Made by a program: the position numbers and the translations under genes. A stretch of DNA of 64,000 bases from Nostoc sp. RI_552 (GTDB lineage: Bacteria > Cyanobacteriota > Cyanobacteriia > Cyanobacteriales > Nostocaceae): contig WGNO01000031.1 of the NCBI GenBank assembly GCA_016124525.1, forward strand, positions 1-64,000, given 5' to 3'. Within the stretch, counting starts at the first letter, position 1; each line of letters starts with the position of its first letter. The notes beneath the pieces are model-generated. The model did not search any database, had not been told where the DNA came from, and saw only the letters and a program-made list of their open reading frames with translations. Below are positions 45,154-52,704 of the stretch, in pieces.

Positions 45154-46815
45154 ATGACAAATATCCCTCTTGTAGGCATCAGGGACACTAGTGAACAACC
45201 TGGTGACTGGAAGAAATACTTTAGCTTCAGCACCGACCATAAGGTTATAGGTATTCAGTACCTTGTCACCTCATTCATCTTCTTTCTGGTAGGCGGTATC
45301 TTCGCCATGGTGATTAGGGGAGAACTAATTACACCCCCATCTGACTTAATTGACCGCACCGTTTATAACGGAATGTTCACGATGCACGGCACTGTCATGC
45401 TGTTTTTGTGGACATTTCCCTCCCTAGTGGGTTTTGCTAACTATTTAGTACCTCTGATGATTGGGGCGCGAGATATGGCATTTCCCAGACTCAACGCCGT
45501 TGCCTTTTGGATGGTACCGATAGTTGGGATTCTCCTCATGGCCAGTTTCTTTGTCCCTGGAGGTCCGGCCCAAGCTGGTTGGTGGGCTTACCCGCCAGTC
45601 AGTCTGCAAAACCCCACAGGTCACTTAATCAATGGTCAAGTGCTTTGGTTAGTGGCAGTAGCTGTATCCGGGGTATCCTCAATTATGGGGGCAGTGAACT
45701 TTGTTACCACAATTGTCAAAATGCGCGCTCCTGGTATGGGATTTTTTCGGATGCCCTTATTTGTTTGGGCAGTATTTAGCGCTCAGATTATCCAATTGTT
45801 TGGATTACCTGCACTGACAGCAGGTGCGGTCATGCTGCTGCTAGACCTGACGGCTGGTACTGCCTTTTTCAACCCCAGCCACGGAGGTAATCCAGTTCTG
45901 TTTCAGCACTACTTCTGGTTTTACTCCCACCCGGCAGTTTACGTGATCATTCTGCCTATTTTTGGTATTTTCTCAGAAATTTTCCCGGTCTATGCCCGCA
46001 AACCACTATTTGGCTACAAAGTAGTTGCGATTTCCTCTATGTTAATTGCTGTAGTCAGTGGTATAGTTTGGGTACACCACATGTACGTTAGTGGTACACC
46101 TGCCTGGATGCGGCTAATATTCATGCTCACAACCATGTTTGTTTCTGTGCCCACAGGCATTAAAGTATTTGCTTGGGTAGCGACCATTTGGGGCGGGAAA
46201 CTACGACTAGATACACCGATGCTGTTTTCCCTGGGTGCTTTAGTGATGTTTGTCTTTGCAGGTATAACGGGAATTATGCTTTCCTCCGTACCTGTAGATG
46301 TACACGTCAATAATACTTACTTTGTAGTTGGTCATTTTCACTATGTTCTCTTTGGCACAGTGACGATGGGTTTATATGCTGCCATCTACCACTGGTTTCC
46401 CAAAATGACGGGGAGAATGTACTACGAAGGCTGGGGTAAATTACACTTTTGGTTAACATTCATTGGCACTAACCTGAACTTTTGGCCGATGCACCCATTG
46501 GGACTCCAAGGAATGTTACGCCGAGTTTCTTCCTACCCGCCAGAGTACGAATTTTGGAACATAATTGCTAGCTTAGGCGGATTTCTGCTGGGAATGTCCA
46601 CTTTACCGTTTATCTTCAATATCATAGCTTCCTGGATGCAGGGGGAAAAAGCACTGGATAATCCCTGGCGTGCCATAGGCTTAGAGTGGATGGTTTCTTC
46701 TCCCCCGCCGGTAGAAAATTTTGAAGAAATTCCCATCATCATCTCCGCACCCTACGGCTACGGCAAATCAGAACCTTTAACAGCCAACAACCCTGCATTC
46801 AAAAACGCAGACTAA
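45154..46815 (+). CDS. coxA: Terminal oxidase subunit I (haem-copper, A2-like)
   Basis: The 553-residue catalytic subunit with twelve or more helices. Haem and CuB ligands are His78 (FTMHGT), His259 with cross-linked Tyr263 (HPAVY), His308-His309 (VHHMY), His394 and His396 (GHFHY). Position 261 is Ala rather than Glu, and Tyr257-Ser258 precede it, the YS pattern of A2-type oxidases. The D-channel Asp107 and K-channel Lys337 are retained. Together with CuA-less CoxB it should oxidise plastoquinol and pump protons. AAAGGAAAC lies before the ATG. Confidence 0.94.
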   Translation: MTNIPLVGIRDTSEQPGDWKKYFSFSTDHKVIGIQYLVTSFIFFLVGGIFAMVIRGELITPPSDLIDRTVYNGMFTMHGTVMLFLWTFPSLVGFANYLVPLMIGARDMAFPRLNAVAFWMVPIVGILLMASFFVPGGPAQAGWWAYPPVSLQNPTGHLINGQVLWLVAVAVSGVSSIMGAVNFVTTIVKMRAPGMGFFRMPLFVWAVFSAQIIQLFGLPALTAGAVMLLLDLTAGTAFFNPSHGGNPVLFQHYFWFYSHPAVYVIILPIFGIFSEIFPVYARKPLFGYKVVAISSMLIAVVSGIVWVHHMYVSGTPAWMRLIFMLTTMFVSVPTGIKVFAWVATIWGGKLRLDTPMLFSLGALVMFVFAGITGIMLSSVPVDVHVNNTYFVVGHFHYVLFGTVTMGLYAAIYHWFPKMTGRMYYEGWGKLHFWLTFIGTNLNFWPMHPLGLQGMLRRVSSYPPEYEFWNIIASLGGFLLGMSTLPFIFNIIASWMQGEKALDNPWRAIGLEWMVSSPPPVENFEEIPIIISAPYGYGKSEPLTANNPAFKNAD

Positions 46816-46885
46816 CCTTTCCCTCGGGGCACTTTTGGGCTTTCCTTGGCGTTTTTCTGGGTTTAAAAAAGGAGAATTCTCATCA

Positions 46886-47500
46886 ATGGACAGTTCCATC
46901 AACTCAAAGGAGTTGCAATTGCCAAAGTATCACACAGGGGTTGAACACGAACACGACGAAGAAGGTAACAAAATGTTTGGCTTCGTAGTCTTCCTTCTGT
47001 CCGAAAGTGTGATCTTCCTCAGTTTCTTTGCTGGATATATCGTCTACAAAACCACAACTCCTAACTGGCTACCAGCCGGAGTTTCCGGACTAGAAATCAA
47101 AGAACCTGCAATCAACACAGTTATTCTTGTTTCCAGTAGCTTTGTGATTTACCTAGCAGAACGCGCGTTGCAAAACCACAATTTAAATGGGTTTCGCTTT
47201 TATCTCGGCGCAACAATGGGAATGGGTAGCTACTTTTTAGTGGGACAAGCTATTGAATGGAGTAACTTGGAATTTGGCTTTACCTCCGGGGTATTCGGTG
47301 GTATGTTCTACCTGCTAACTGGTTTTCACGGTTTGCACGTTCTCACTGGTATTATATTGCAGTTGATTATCTTTGTCCGTTCTTTTATTCCAGACAACTA
47401 CGAATCAGGTCACTATGGCGTAAATGCCACTTCTTTGTTTTGGCACTTCGTAGATGTAATTTGGATTGTTTTGTTTATCCTCATTTATTTGTGGCAATAG
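46886..47500 (+). CDS. coxC: Terminal oxidase subunit III
   Basis: A 204-residue membrane protein from the ATG preceded by AAAAAAGGAG; an upstream TTG frame is less likely. After a polar N-terminus (KYHTGVEHEHDEEGNKMFGF) there are five helices with the conserved FVVFLLSESVIFLSFFAGYI, FGGMFYLLTGFHGLHVLTGI and FWHFVDVIWIVLFILIYLW signatures. It is the five-helix bacterial form. It completes coxBAC. Confidence 0.93.
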   Translation: MDSSINSKELQLPKYHTGVEHEHDEEGNKMFGFVVFLLSESVIFLSFFAGYIVYKTTTPNWLPAGVSGLEIKEPAINTVILVSSSFVIYLAERALQNHNLNGFRFYLGATMGMGSYFLVGQAIEWSNLEFGFTSGVFGGMFYLLTGFHGLHVLTGIILQLIIFVRSFIPDNYESGHYGVNATSLFWHFVDVIWIVLFILIYLWQ

Positions 47501-47530
47501 GGCTTGGAGTAGACATCTTCGCCCAAAAAT

Positions 47531-47558
47531 GTAGAGACGTTCTATGGAACGTTTCTAC
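47531..47558. terminator. Long hairpin between coxC and the propeller gene
   Basis: A 12-bp stem (GTAGAGACGTTC with GAACGTTTCTAC, one G-T pair) and a TATG loop lie between convergent genes and could end both transcripts. The sequence belongs to the GTAGAGACG...CTCTAC dispersed repeat type; a relative lies at 52670-52695. Confidence 0.6.
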
Positions 47559-47615
47559 AACAGTGATGAGAATGAACGCCAAGTTAAATATCAAAAAACT
47601 TAAATATCAAAAAAC

Positions 47616-48659
47616 TTATTCACCCCAGCGATACCACTGACGAAAATTGGCTCCAGCGCTCACAGCCAAACCAATTTGATGCTGTAATGATAGTTCGTCG
47701 TGACCGCCTTCGTTAGCACCGATGTAATACATCCGGAAACTACCATCATCCATTGGTACCACACAAGGGGTACCCACTGCTCGTGCATCCCAATAACCAG
47801 AACCTTTTTCAGCATGACTAAATATGGGGACATCTGTATCTTTTTGCCAGTGAATACCATCATCAGAAATGGCTAAACCAATAGAGTGGTAACCACTGTT
47901 ATTAACACCTTCATAAAACATTAAGTATTGTTTGTTGATTTTCAAGACATGGCGAGTGCCAATACCTCTCTCATCAAAACTTCCAGATTCCCCCGGACCT
48001 AAAATCTGACCCACTTTTTCCCAATGCAAACCGTCAGTTGATACTGCTAGACCAACTAAAAAACCTTTTTCTGGGTTTAAGGTGTGGTAGTATAATTTCC
48101 AACTTTGACCATCACGCAAGACTTGGGGCCAGGCACAAAACAGGGCATCAAATTCGCCTGCTTGACCGACATCGAGAATTGCCCCTTGGTAAGCACCTTC
48201 TAACCGTACCCAATTTATACCATCACGGGAAATAGCGCAGCCGGGGCGCATCTTTAACCCCTTGGCTGAAAATTTGCCAATATCAACAATTGTGTGGTTA
48301 CCGCCAAAGTACCACATCCAATAAAGATTATCGTCAAAGTTAACATTACTAACACCAACATGGGCTGAATCAAAGCGATGAGCGTCTGGGTGAGGCTCTA
48401 ATACAGATCCCATTGTCAGTGGGCCTTTGAGCCGTTGCCAATTCACACCGTCAGGAGAAATGGCCAAGCCACAGCGACCAGTAGGTAAATTAATTTGCTG
48501 ATCAAAAGAAGCATCCCGACCGTAGTACCACATCTTCCAGGTACCATCAGGACAGTGCATTACCTGTGGTGCAGAAACCCGCTCGGAGTCCCACCAGCCT
48601 TCTGTTCCTGGTGCTAAAATTAGACCGGGTTGATTCATTTGTGTTAATTGATTACTCAT
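47616..48659 (-). CDS. GH43/GH32-like five-bladed beta-propeller protein
   Basis: A 347-residue soluble protein with at least four repeats of the type GLAISxDGxxWxxx (CGLAISPDGVNWQRL, GCAISRDGINWVRL, VGLAVSTDGLHWEKV, IGLAISDDGIHWQKD). Each is preceded by WKMWYYGR-like strands, the hallmark of glycosidase-type five-bladed propellers. Asp in GWWDSERVSAPQVM could match the catalytic base position of clan F/J glycosidases, but no activity can be assigned. The start overlaps the stop of the FAD monooxygenase gene (ATGA). No signal peptide is visible, so cytosolic. Confidence 0.75.
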   Translation of the reverse strand: MSNQLTQMNQPGLILAPGTEGWWDSERVSAPQVMHCPDGTWKMWYYGRDASFDQQINLPTGRCGLAISPDGVNWQRLKGPLTMGSVLEPHPDAHRFDSAHVGVSNVNFDDNLYWMWYFGGNHTIVDIGKFSAKGLKMRPGCAISRDGINWVRLEGAYQGAILDVGQAGEFDALFCAWPQVLRDGQSWKLYYHTLNPEKGFLVGLAVSTDGLHWEKVGQILGPGESGSFDERGIGTRHVLKINKQYLMFYEGVNNSGYHSIGLAISDDGIHWQKDTDVPIFSHAEKGSGYWDARAVGTPCVVPMDDGSFRMYYIGANEGGHDELSLQHQIGLAVSAGANFRQWYRWGE

Positions 48660-49810
48660 GAAGTTAGAAGATAACTATAGAGCCACTGTTCAAACTTAGC
48701 ATCACTCACTTGTGCTTGCCGCATCATTTTTCCTAAATAGATTTCGCTATCAGCTTTATAGGCATCCTTGGCCCCCACTGCATTACGAACCTGTATAATG
48801 TGGGTGCGGGGTTTACGACTATTTTCATAATTAGCTAAGGCTGCGTTAATATCGGCCCCGTTGCGAAGGTATTGGGCAAGTTCCCAAGCATCTTCAAAGG
48901 CTGTATTGGCTCCTTGTCCTAGTAATGGCACCATTGGATGAGCAGCATCTCCTAAGAGTGTGACTCTGCCTTGACTCCAGTTTTTTAGGGGGGGTCTGTG
49001 ACATATGGGGCGCTCCACAATGTCTTGAGGATTTGTTGCTGCCAATATTTCTTGTACTGGTTCTGCCCAACCAGCAAAGTTTTCTTGGATACGAGATTTT
49101 ACATCAGCAGGACTTTGAGCAATAGATCCATGGGGACATAGAGAAGCTGCACTCCAAAATACATATCCACTACCTAGGTCAAAGAAGCCAAATATTTTGC
49201 CATCGGATGCTGTGATAGACATAACTTGATGAGGAAGTAGTTTTTCGTGGCTGTATTTGAGAACAGCTCGCCAAGACATACGACCGGCATAAGTGGGATC
49301 TCCGTCACCAATTAATGTTTGTCTAACTGCGGAGTTTAATCCATCGGCACCAATTAATAAATCTGCCTGCACGGTTTTTCCACCTTCAAAGCATACTTCC
49401 ACCTGTTGCTGATTTTGCTGAAAGCCAATGCACCTATGGTCAAGGTGAATGATATCAGGTGGAAGTTGAGCCGCGAGGATTTCTTGGAGACGTGACCAGC
49501 GAATTTGTAACATTGGTTGTTTGTATTTTTCCAAGAGTGTTACCGATTTCTCCCCAATTAACTCGCCGTTACTTTTATACAGTTTCAGCTTGTGAGTTTC
49601 GCTACCTTCTGCTTTTAATAAGTCAGTGATACCAGGTGTAATTGCCTCTAGACTATGCAAACCGTTGGGCACAAGACTTAAAGCAGCACCCACTGGGCGC
49701 AAAAGACGGGCTTTTTCGTAGACATGGGCATTGATACCTTGTTTACGGAGTGCCTGAGCCACGGATAAACCACCAAGTCCCGCACCAATAATTGCTACTT
49801 TGTTAACCAT
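48656..49810 (-). CDS. FAD-dependent monooxygenase (group A), second of cluster
   Basis: A 384-residue single-component flavin hydroxylase. The dinucleotide motif is GAGLGG (9-14), the DG motif lies in LIGADGLNSAVR, and the GD motif in LLGDAAHPMVPLLGQGAN. The salicylate-hydroxylase/zeaxanthin-epoxidase-like group matches in length and motif order. It probably hydroxylates or epoxidises a small hydrophobic compound with NAD(P)H and O2. It overlaps the propeller gene by 4 bp and follows another monooxygenase gene by 30 bp. Confidence 0.85.
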   Translation of the reverse strand: MVNKVAIIGAGLGGLSVAQALRKQGINAHVYEKARLLRPVGAALSLVPNGLHSLEAITPGITDLLKAEGSETHKLKLYKSNGELIGEKSVTLLEKYKQPMLQIRWSRLQEILAAQLPPDIIHLDHRCIGFQQNQQQVEVCFEGGKTVQADLLIGADGLNSAVRQTLIGDGDPTYAGRMSWRAVLKYSHEKLLPHQVMSITASDGKIFGFFDLGSGYVFWSAASLCPHGSIAQSPADVKSRIQENFAGWAEPVQEILAATNPQDIVERPICHRPPLKNWSQGRVTLLGDAAHPMVPLLGQGANTAFEDAWELAQYLRNGADINAALANYENSRKPRTHIIQVRNAVGAKDAYKADSEIYLGKMMRQAQVSDAKFEQWLYSYLLTS

Positions 49811-49840
49811 GGGTTAAGTATTATTCTGTAATATAGCTAG

Positions 49841-51127
49841 TCATTTATCGTTGGATTTTTTCACTTTGGATATCCAGGGTTGATATAAATTCAAAATTTC
49901 TGAGTAGGGAACTGAGGTTTCAAATATCAGGTCGATTAGTGAAGGTGGAAAAAACTGTGGTAAAAATCGGTGCATAGTTTTGGCAATATGTTCTCTCAAA
50001 ATAAACTCAATAAATAATTTGGTTGATTTGGGAAAAGCATAATCTCCTAATTCCACTAAGGCGTAACCATCTGGTTGACGGCGGGTAGTAAATTGTGGCA
50101 GAGTCTCAGCTAAATTGTCAGCATATTCGTTTAAAATCTGATTAAAAACTGCTACATCTTCCAATGCTGCATTACAACCTTGACCAATGGAAGATGAGAC
50201 TGCATGGGCTGCGTCTCCCATAATTATTACGCTATCATCTAGATGATAATGGTTACAGCGAACGGTTAAAATTTTAGCAGTTGGTCTTTCGAGAAAAGCT
50301 TTGGCTGCTTCTAATGTCATCATCTGACCAATTTCTGGAAAGTTTTGTTGAAAAAATTGCATTACTTCTTGTGCGCTAGACAGATTAACTATTTGATTTT
50401 TTTGATGGGGAAAATTGATTGCACCACTCATTGTCCCATCGGCTTGATGCAGTGCTACCATCAGTGTGCCGTCTTCTAATCTCCAAGTGTGAATATTATC
50501 TGATTTGAGGCAAGAACTTGAGTTTTTGGTATTTTCTAAAAAAATTGATTTGTAATCAGTAGGGTAATACTTTTGCTCGCAGTAAAAATCTTCCGCACCC
50601 AGGAAACCTTCTCTGACGACGGAATTTGCTCCATCTGTGCCAACTAACAAATCATAATTAACAGTGAAATCATCTTTTGCCCCAATATTTTTAAATTTGA
50701 CAATTTTAGCTGCAAAATCTACAGAAGTACATTCAGAATCAAAGTGAATTTTTAGACGACTTTCATCGTACTTTTGCGTTAATTGTTTTAACAGTACAAT
50801 TACTAAATTAGTACGGTCAAGAGTAACCAGGGGTTTTTTCCTGGGTGTGAATCTGGACTTACGATTTTTTTGGTGAAAAAGCGTTCCTGTCATCTCTACA
50901 CTTACTGCTTTGACTGCTGCTTCTAAACCCTCAATTTGTGTCAAAACACTCATTCCCCTTGGGTTTAGAGAGATGGGAAAGGTGCGGGATTTTGAGAAGG
51001 AGACAATGCGAGGATCGCTGCGACGTTCGTAAATGTTGATATTGTATTTGTTATCACGACGTAAAAGATACTCGGCTAGCAGAATTCCGCTGGGTCCAGC
51101 ACCGATAATTGCTACTTTTTTGACCAT
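49841..51127 (-). CDS. FAD-dependent monooxygenase, KMO-like, first of cluster
   Basis: A 428-residue flavin hydroxylase with GAGPSG (9-14), the DG motif in LLVGTDGANSVVR and the GD motif in IIMGDAAHAVSSSIGQGCNAALED. The early IVSFSKSRTFPISLNPRGMSVL resembles kynurenine 3-monooxygenase and plant plastid relatives. The C-terminal helical part (LFIEFILREHIAKTMHRFLPQFFP) is long and amphipathic and could touch membranes. It heads a three-gene unit with the second monooxygenase and the propeller protein. The substrate is unknown. Confidence 0.85.
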   Translation of the reverse strand: MVKKVAIIGAGPSGILLAEYLLRRDNKYNINIYERRSDPRIVSFSKSRTFPISLNPRGMSVLTQIEGLEAAVKAVSVEMTGTLFHQKNRKSRFTPRKKPLVTLDRTNLVIVLLKQLTQKYDESRLKIHFDSECTSVDFAAKIVKFKNIGAKDDFTVNYDLLVGTDGANSVVREGFLGAEDFYCEQKYYPTDYKSIFLENTKNSSSCLKSDNIHTWRLEDGTLMVALHQADGTMSGAINFPHQKNQIVNLSSAQEVMQFFQQNFPEIGQMMTLEAAKAFLERPTAKILTVRCNHYHLDDSVIIMGDAAHAVSSSIGQGCNAALEDVAVFNQILNEYADNLAETLPQFTTRRQPDGYALVELGDYAFPKSTKLFIEFILREHIAKTMHRFLPQFFPPSLIDLIFETSVPYSEILNLYQPWISKVKKSNDK

Positions 51128-51727
51128 GCTTCTAGGTCTTACGCATTGATAGAGGAAGAAAAATACTTAATGGTGGAACTTGAATATTAAATTCCTATAA
51201 AAAAGTTTTTCATGAATCTTGAGGAGGATTTAGTAATAAGTGTAAAATGTCATAGGAAAGTGTCACAAATCTTATGGTTGCTCTGTATTTAATTTAACTA
51301 AATTATTAGTATTCATTACTTGCATTGCAAAAAAAATTGACCATTAAAGCAGTGTAAATGTTTTAACTCCAGGGTTATTAATCCCAATATTTTGATTAAA
51401 GACAATTTCTTGATTTTGAATATTAAACCATAATTTTTATAAAAAAGAGGGATATTTAAAGTTAGTCATAAAATATATATGTATAATATTTCCCTTACTC
51501 ATCTTTGGTAGTTATGTATCAAATAAACAGCCCTTGGTATTGCTGTTCATAAGTGATTTTTTCTCTGGTGATAAATCTGGGTTAATAGTTACGCAACGCT
51601 AACTATCACAATTCAGATTAAATTGCTGTAAAATGCGATATTGTGAAATTTGCATTATCAGTTTATTTTATAAATAGTTATCTTGGTTTATTAAATATAC
51701 AAGCAAAATTTGTTAATGGTAAAGACT
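51128..51727. other. Intergenic region, divergent
   Basis: About 600 bp, very AT-rich, between the monooxygenase cluster and the toxin-antitoxin pair. No ORF, RNA or strong repeat was seen. It should contain both promoters. Confidence 0.4.
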
Positions 51728-51961
51728 ATGTTGAAATCAATTGAAGGAATTTACAAATACGGTAAAGTAGAACTTACAGAATTACCAGAAGATATTTCAG
51801 AAAGTCGTGTGATTGTGACTTTTTTAGATGCTAAAAAAAATCAACGGAAAAAGCAGATGATGCAGTTTGGGATTTTTGCGGGAAAGAAACAATCAACAGC
51901 AGCAGATTTTAAAATTGCTGAATTTTATGGGGATATTGAGGATAGCTTAGACTGGTTATAA
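51728..51961 (+). CDS. Antitoxin, DUF104/AbrB-like
   Basis: A 77-residue protein from MLKSIEGIYKYGKVELTELP; the frame is open six codons upstream. The N-terminal beta-rich half (GIYKYGKVELTELPEDISESRVIVTFLD) resembles DUF104-type antitoxins found with PIN toxins. The C-terminal part (STAADFKIAEFYGDIEDSLDWL) is the likely toxin-binding tail. The toxin gene starts 6 bp later, so the pair is an operon, presumably autoregulated. Confidence 0.75.
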   Translation: MLKSIEGIYKYGKVELTELPEDISESRVIVTFLDAKKNQRKKQMMQFGIFAGKKQSTAADFKIAEFYGDIEDSLDWL

Positions 51962-51967
51962 GTAGTT

Positions 51968-52366
51968 ATGAAATACGTTATAGACACTCATGCTTTAATT
52001 TGGTTTCTGGAAGGTAATTCACGGTTAAGTACAAAAGCTAAAGTTATTTTGTCTCAACCAGATTCTCAGTTAATTATTCCTACAACTACTTTAGCTGAGG
52101 CTGTTTGGATTGTGGAAAGAGGTAGAACATCTATTCCTGATCCTAAAGATATAATTTCTATAGTAGAAGCTGACCCCCGTGTGGTAATTTACCCATTTGA
52201 TCAAGATGTACTGCACATGACTATGAGGTTATCTGGGATTGATGAAATGCACAATAGACAAATTGTAGCAACTGCGCTAATTATAGGAAGTAAAGGTGAA
52301 TATGTGCAGTTATTAACTTGCGAGGAAAATTTAACTGCGTCGGGTTTAGTTGCTACTGTTTGGTAG
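51968..52366 (+). CDS. vapC: PIN-domain toxin (VapC family)
   Basis: A 132-residue PIN nuclease. Asp6 is in VIDTHALIW and Glu44 in TTLAEAVW. The third acidic position, normally Asp in EMHDRxI, is Asn96 here (EMHNRQIVATAL). A further acid (Glu119 or Glu120) lies in LLTCEEN. VapC toxins cleave RNA, often tRNA or 23S rRNA. With an Asn at the third position, metal binding could be weakened. It forms a TA pair with the upstream gene. Confidence 0.85.
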   Translation: MKYVIDTHALIWFLEGNSRLSTKAKVILSQPDSQLIIPTTTLAEAVWIVERGRTSIPDPKDIISIVEADPRVVIYPFDQDVLHMTMRLSGIDEMHNRQIVATALIIGSKGEYVQLLTCEENLTASGLVATVW

Positions 52367-52704
52367 TTGGTAAATCAAGGGGATGGCACTACATTATGCT
52401 TTTTTCTTGCTTTCTGTTTCTTATCCTAAACAAAAACTTCCCAAATCTTTGAGGGAAATTCTAAAGCCACCCATACCAGAAAGAAGATATAAGAATGTAA
52501 ATTTTGCTTGATGGTTTATAATTTTTACAGGTTGAGATAATTGAAATAATTCAAGTTGTTAATCATGACCATGAGGTTTTATATAGTGTTTTCAATTAAG
52601 GGATTATTCTGTTAATTGTCTCATCAAAGCACACTGAAATCCTTATGGGATATCGTCCTTGAGGATCAGTAGAGACGCTCTTGAGAGCGCCTCTATCTTA
52701 AAGA
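52367..52704. other. Intergenic region between vapC and chlH
   Basis: About 340 bp between convergent genes. Apart from the hairpin at 52670-52695 only a 42-codon ORF (52383-52511) of doubtful reality is seen. Confidence 0.4.
52670..52695 (-). terminator. Hairpin after chlH
   Basis: TAGAGACGCTCT and AGAGCGCCTCTA form a 12-bp stem with one mismatch and a TG loop, starting 10 bases after the chlH stop. It is the same repeat type as 47531-47558 and is well placed as a terminator. Confidence 0.6.

Noticed and set aside
52383-52511. 42-codon ORF (MALHYAFFLLSV...) between vapC and chlH
   Set aside because: No recognised family and no Shine-Dalgarno; could be a relic but cannot be supported.
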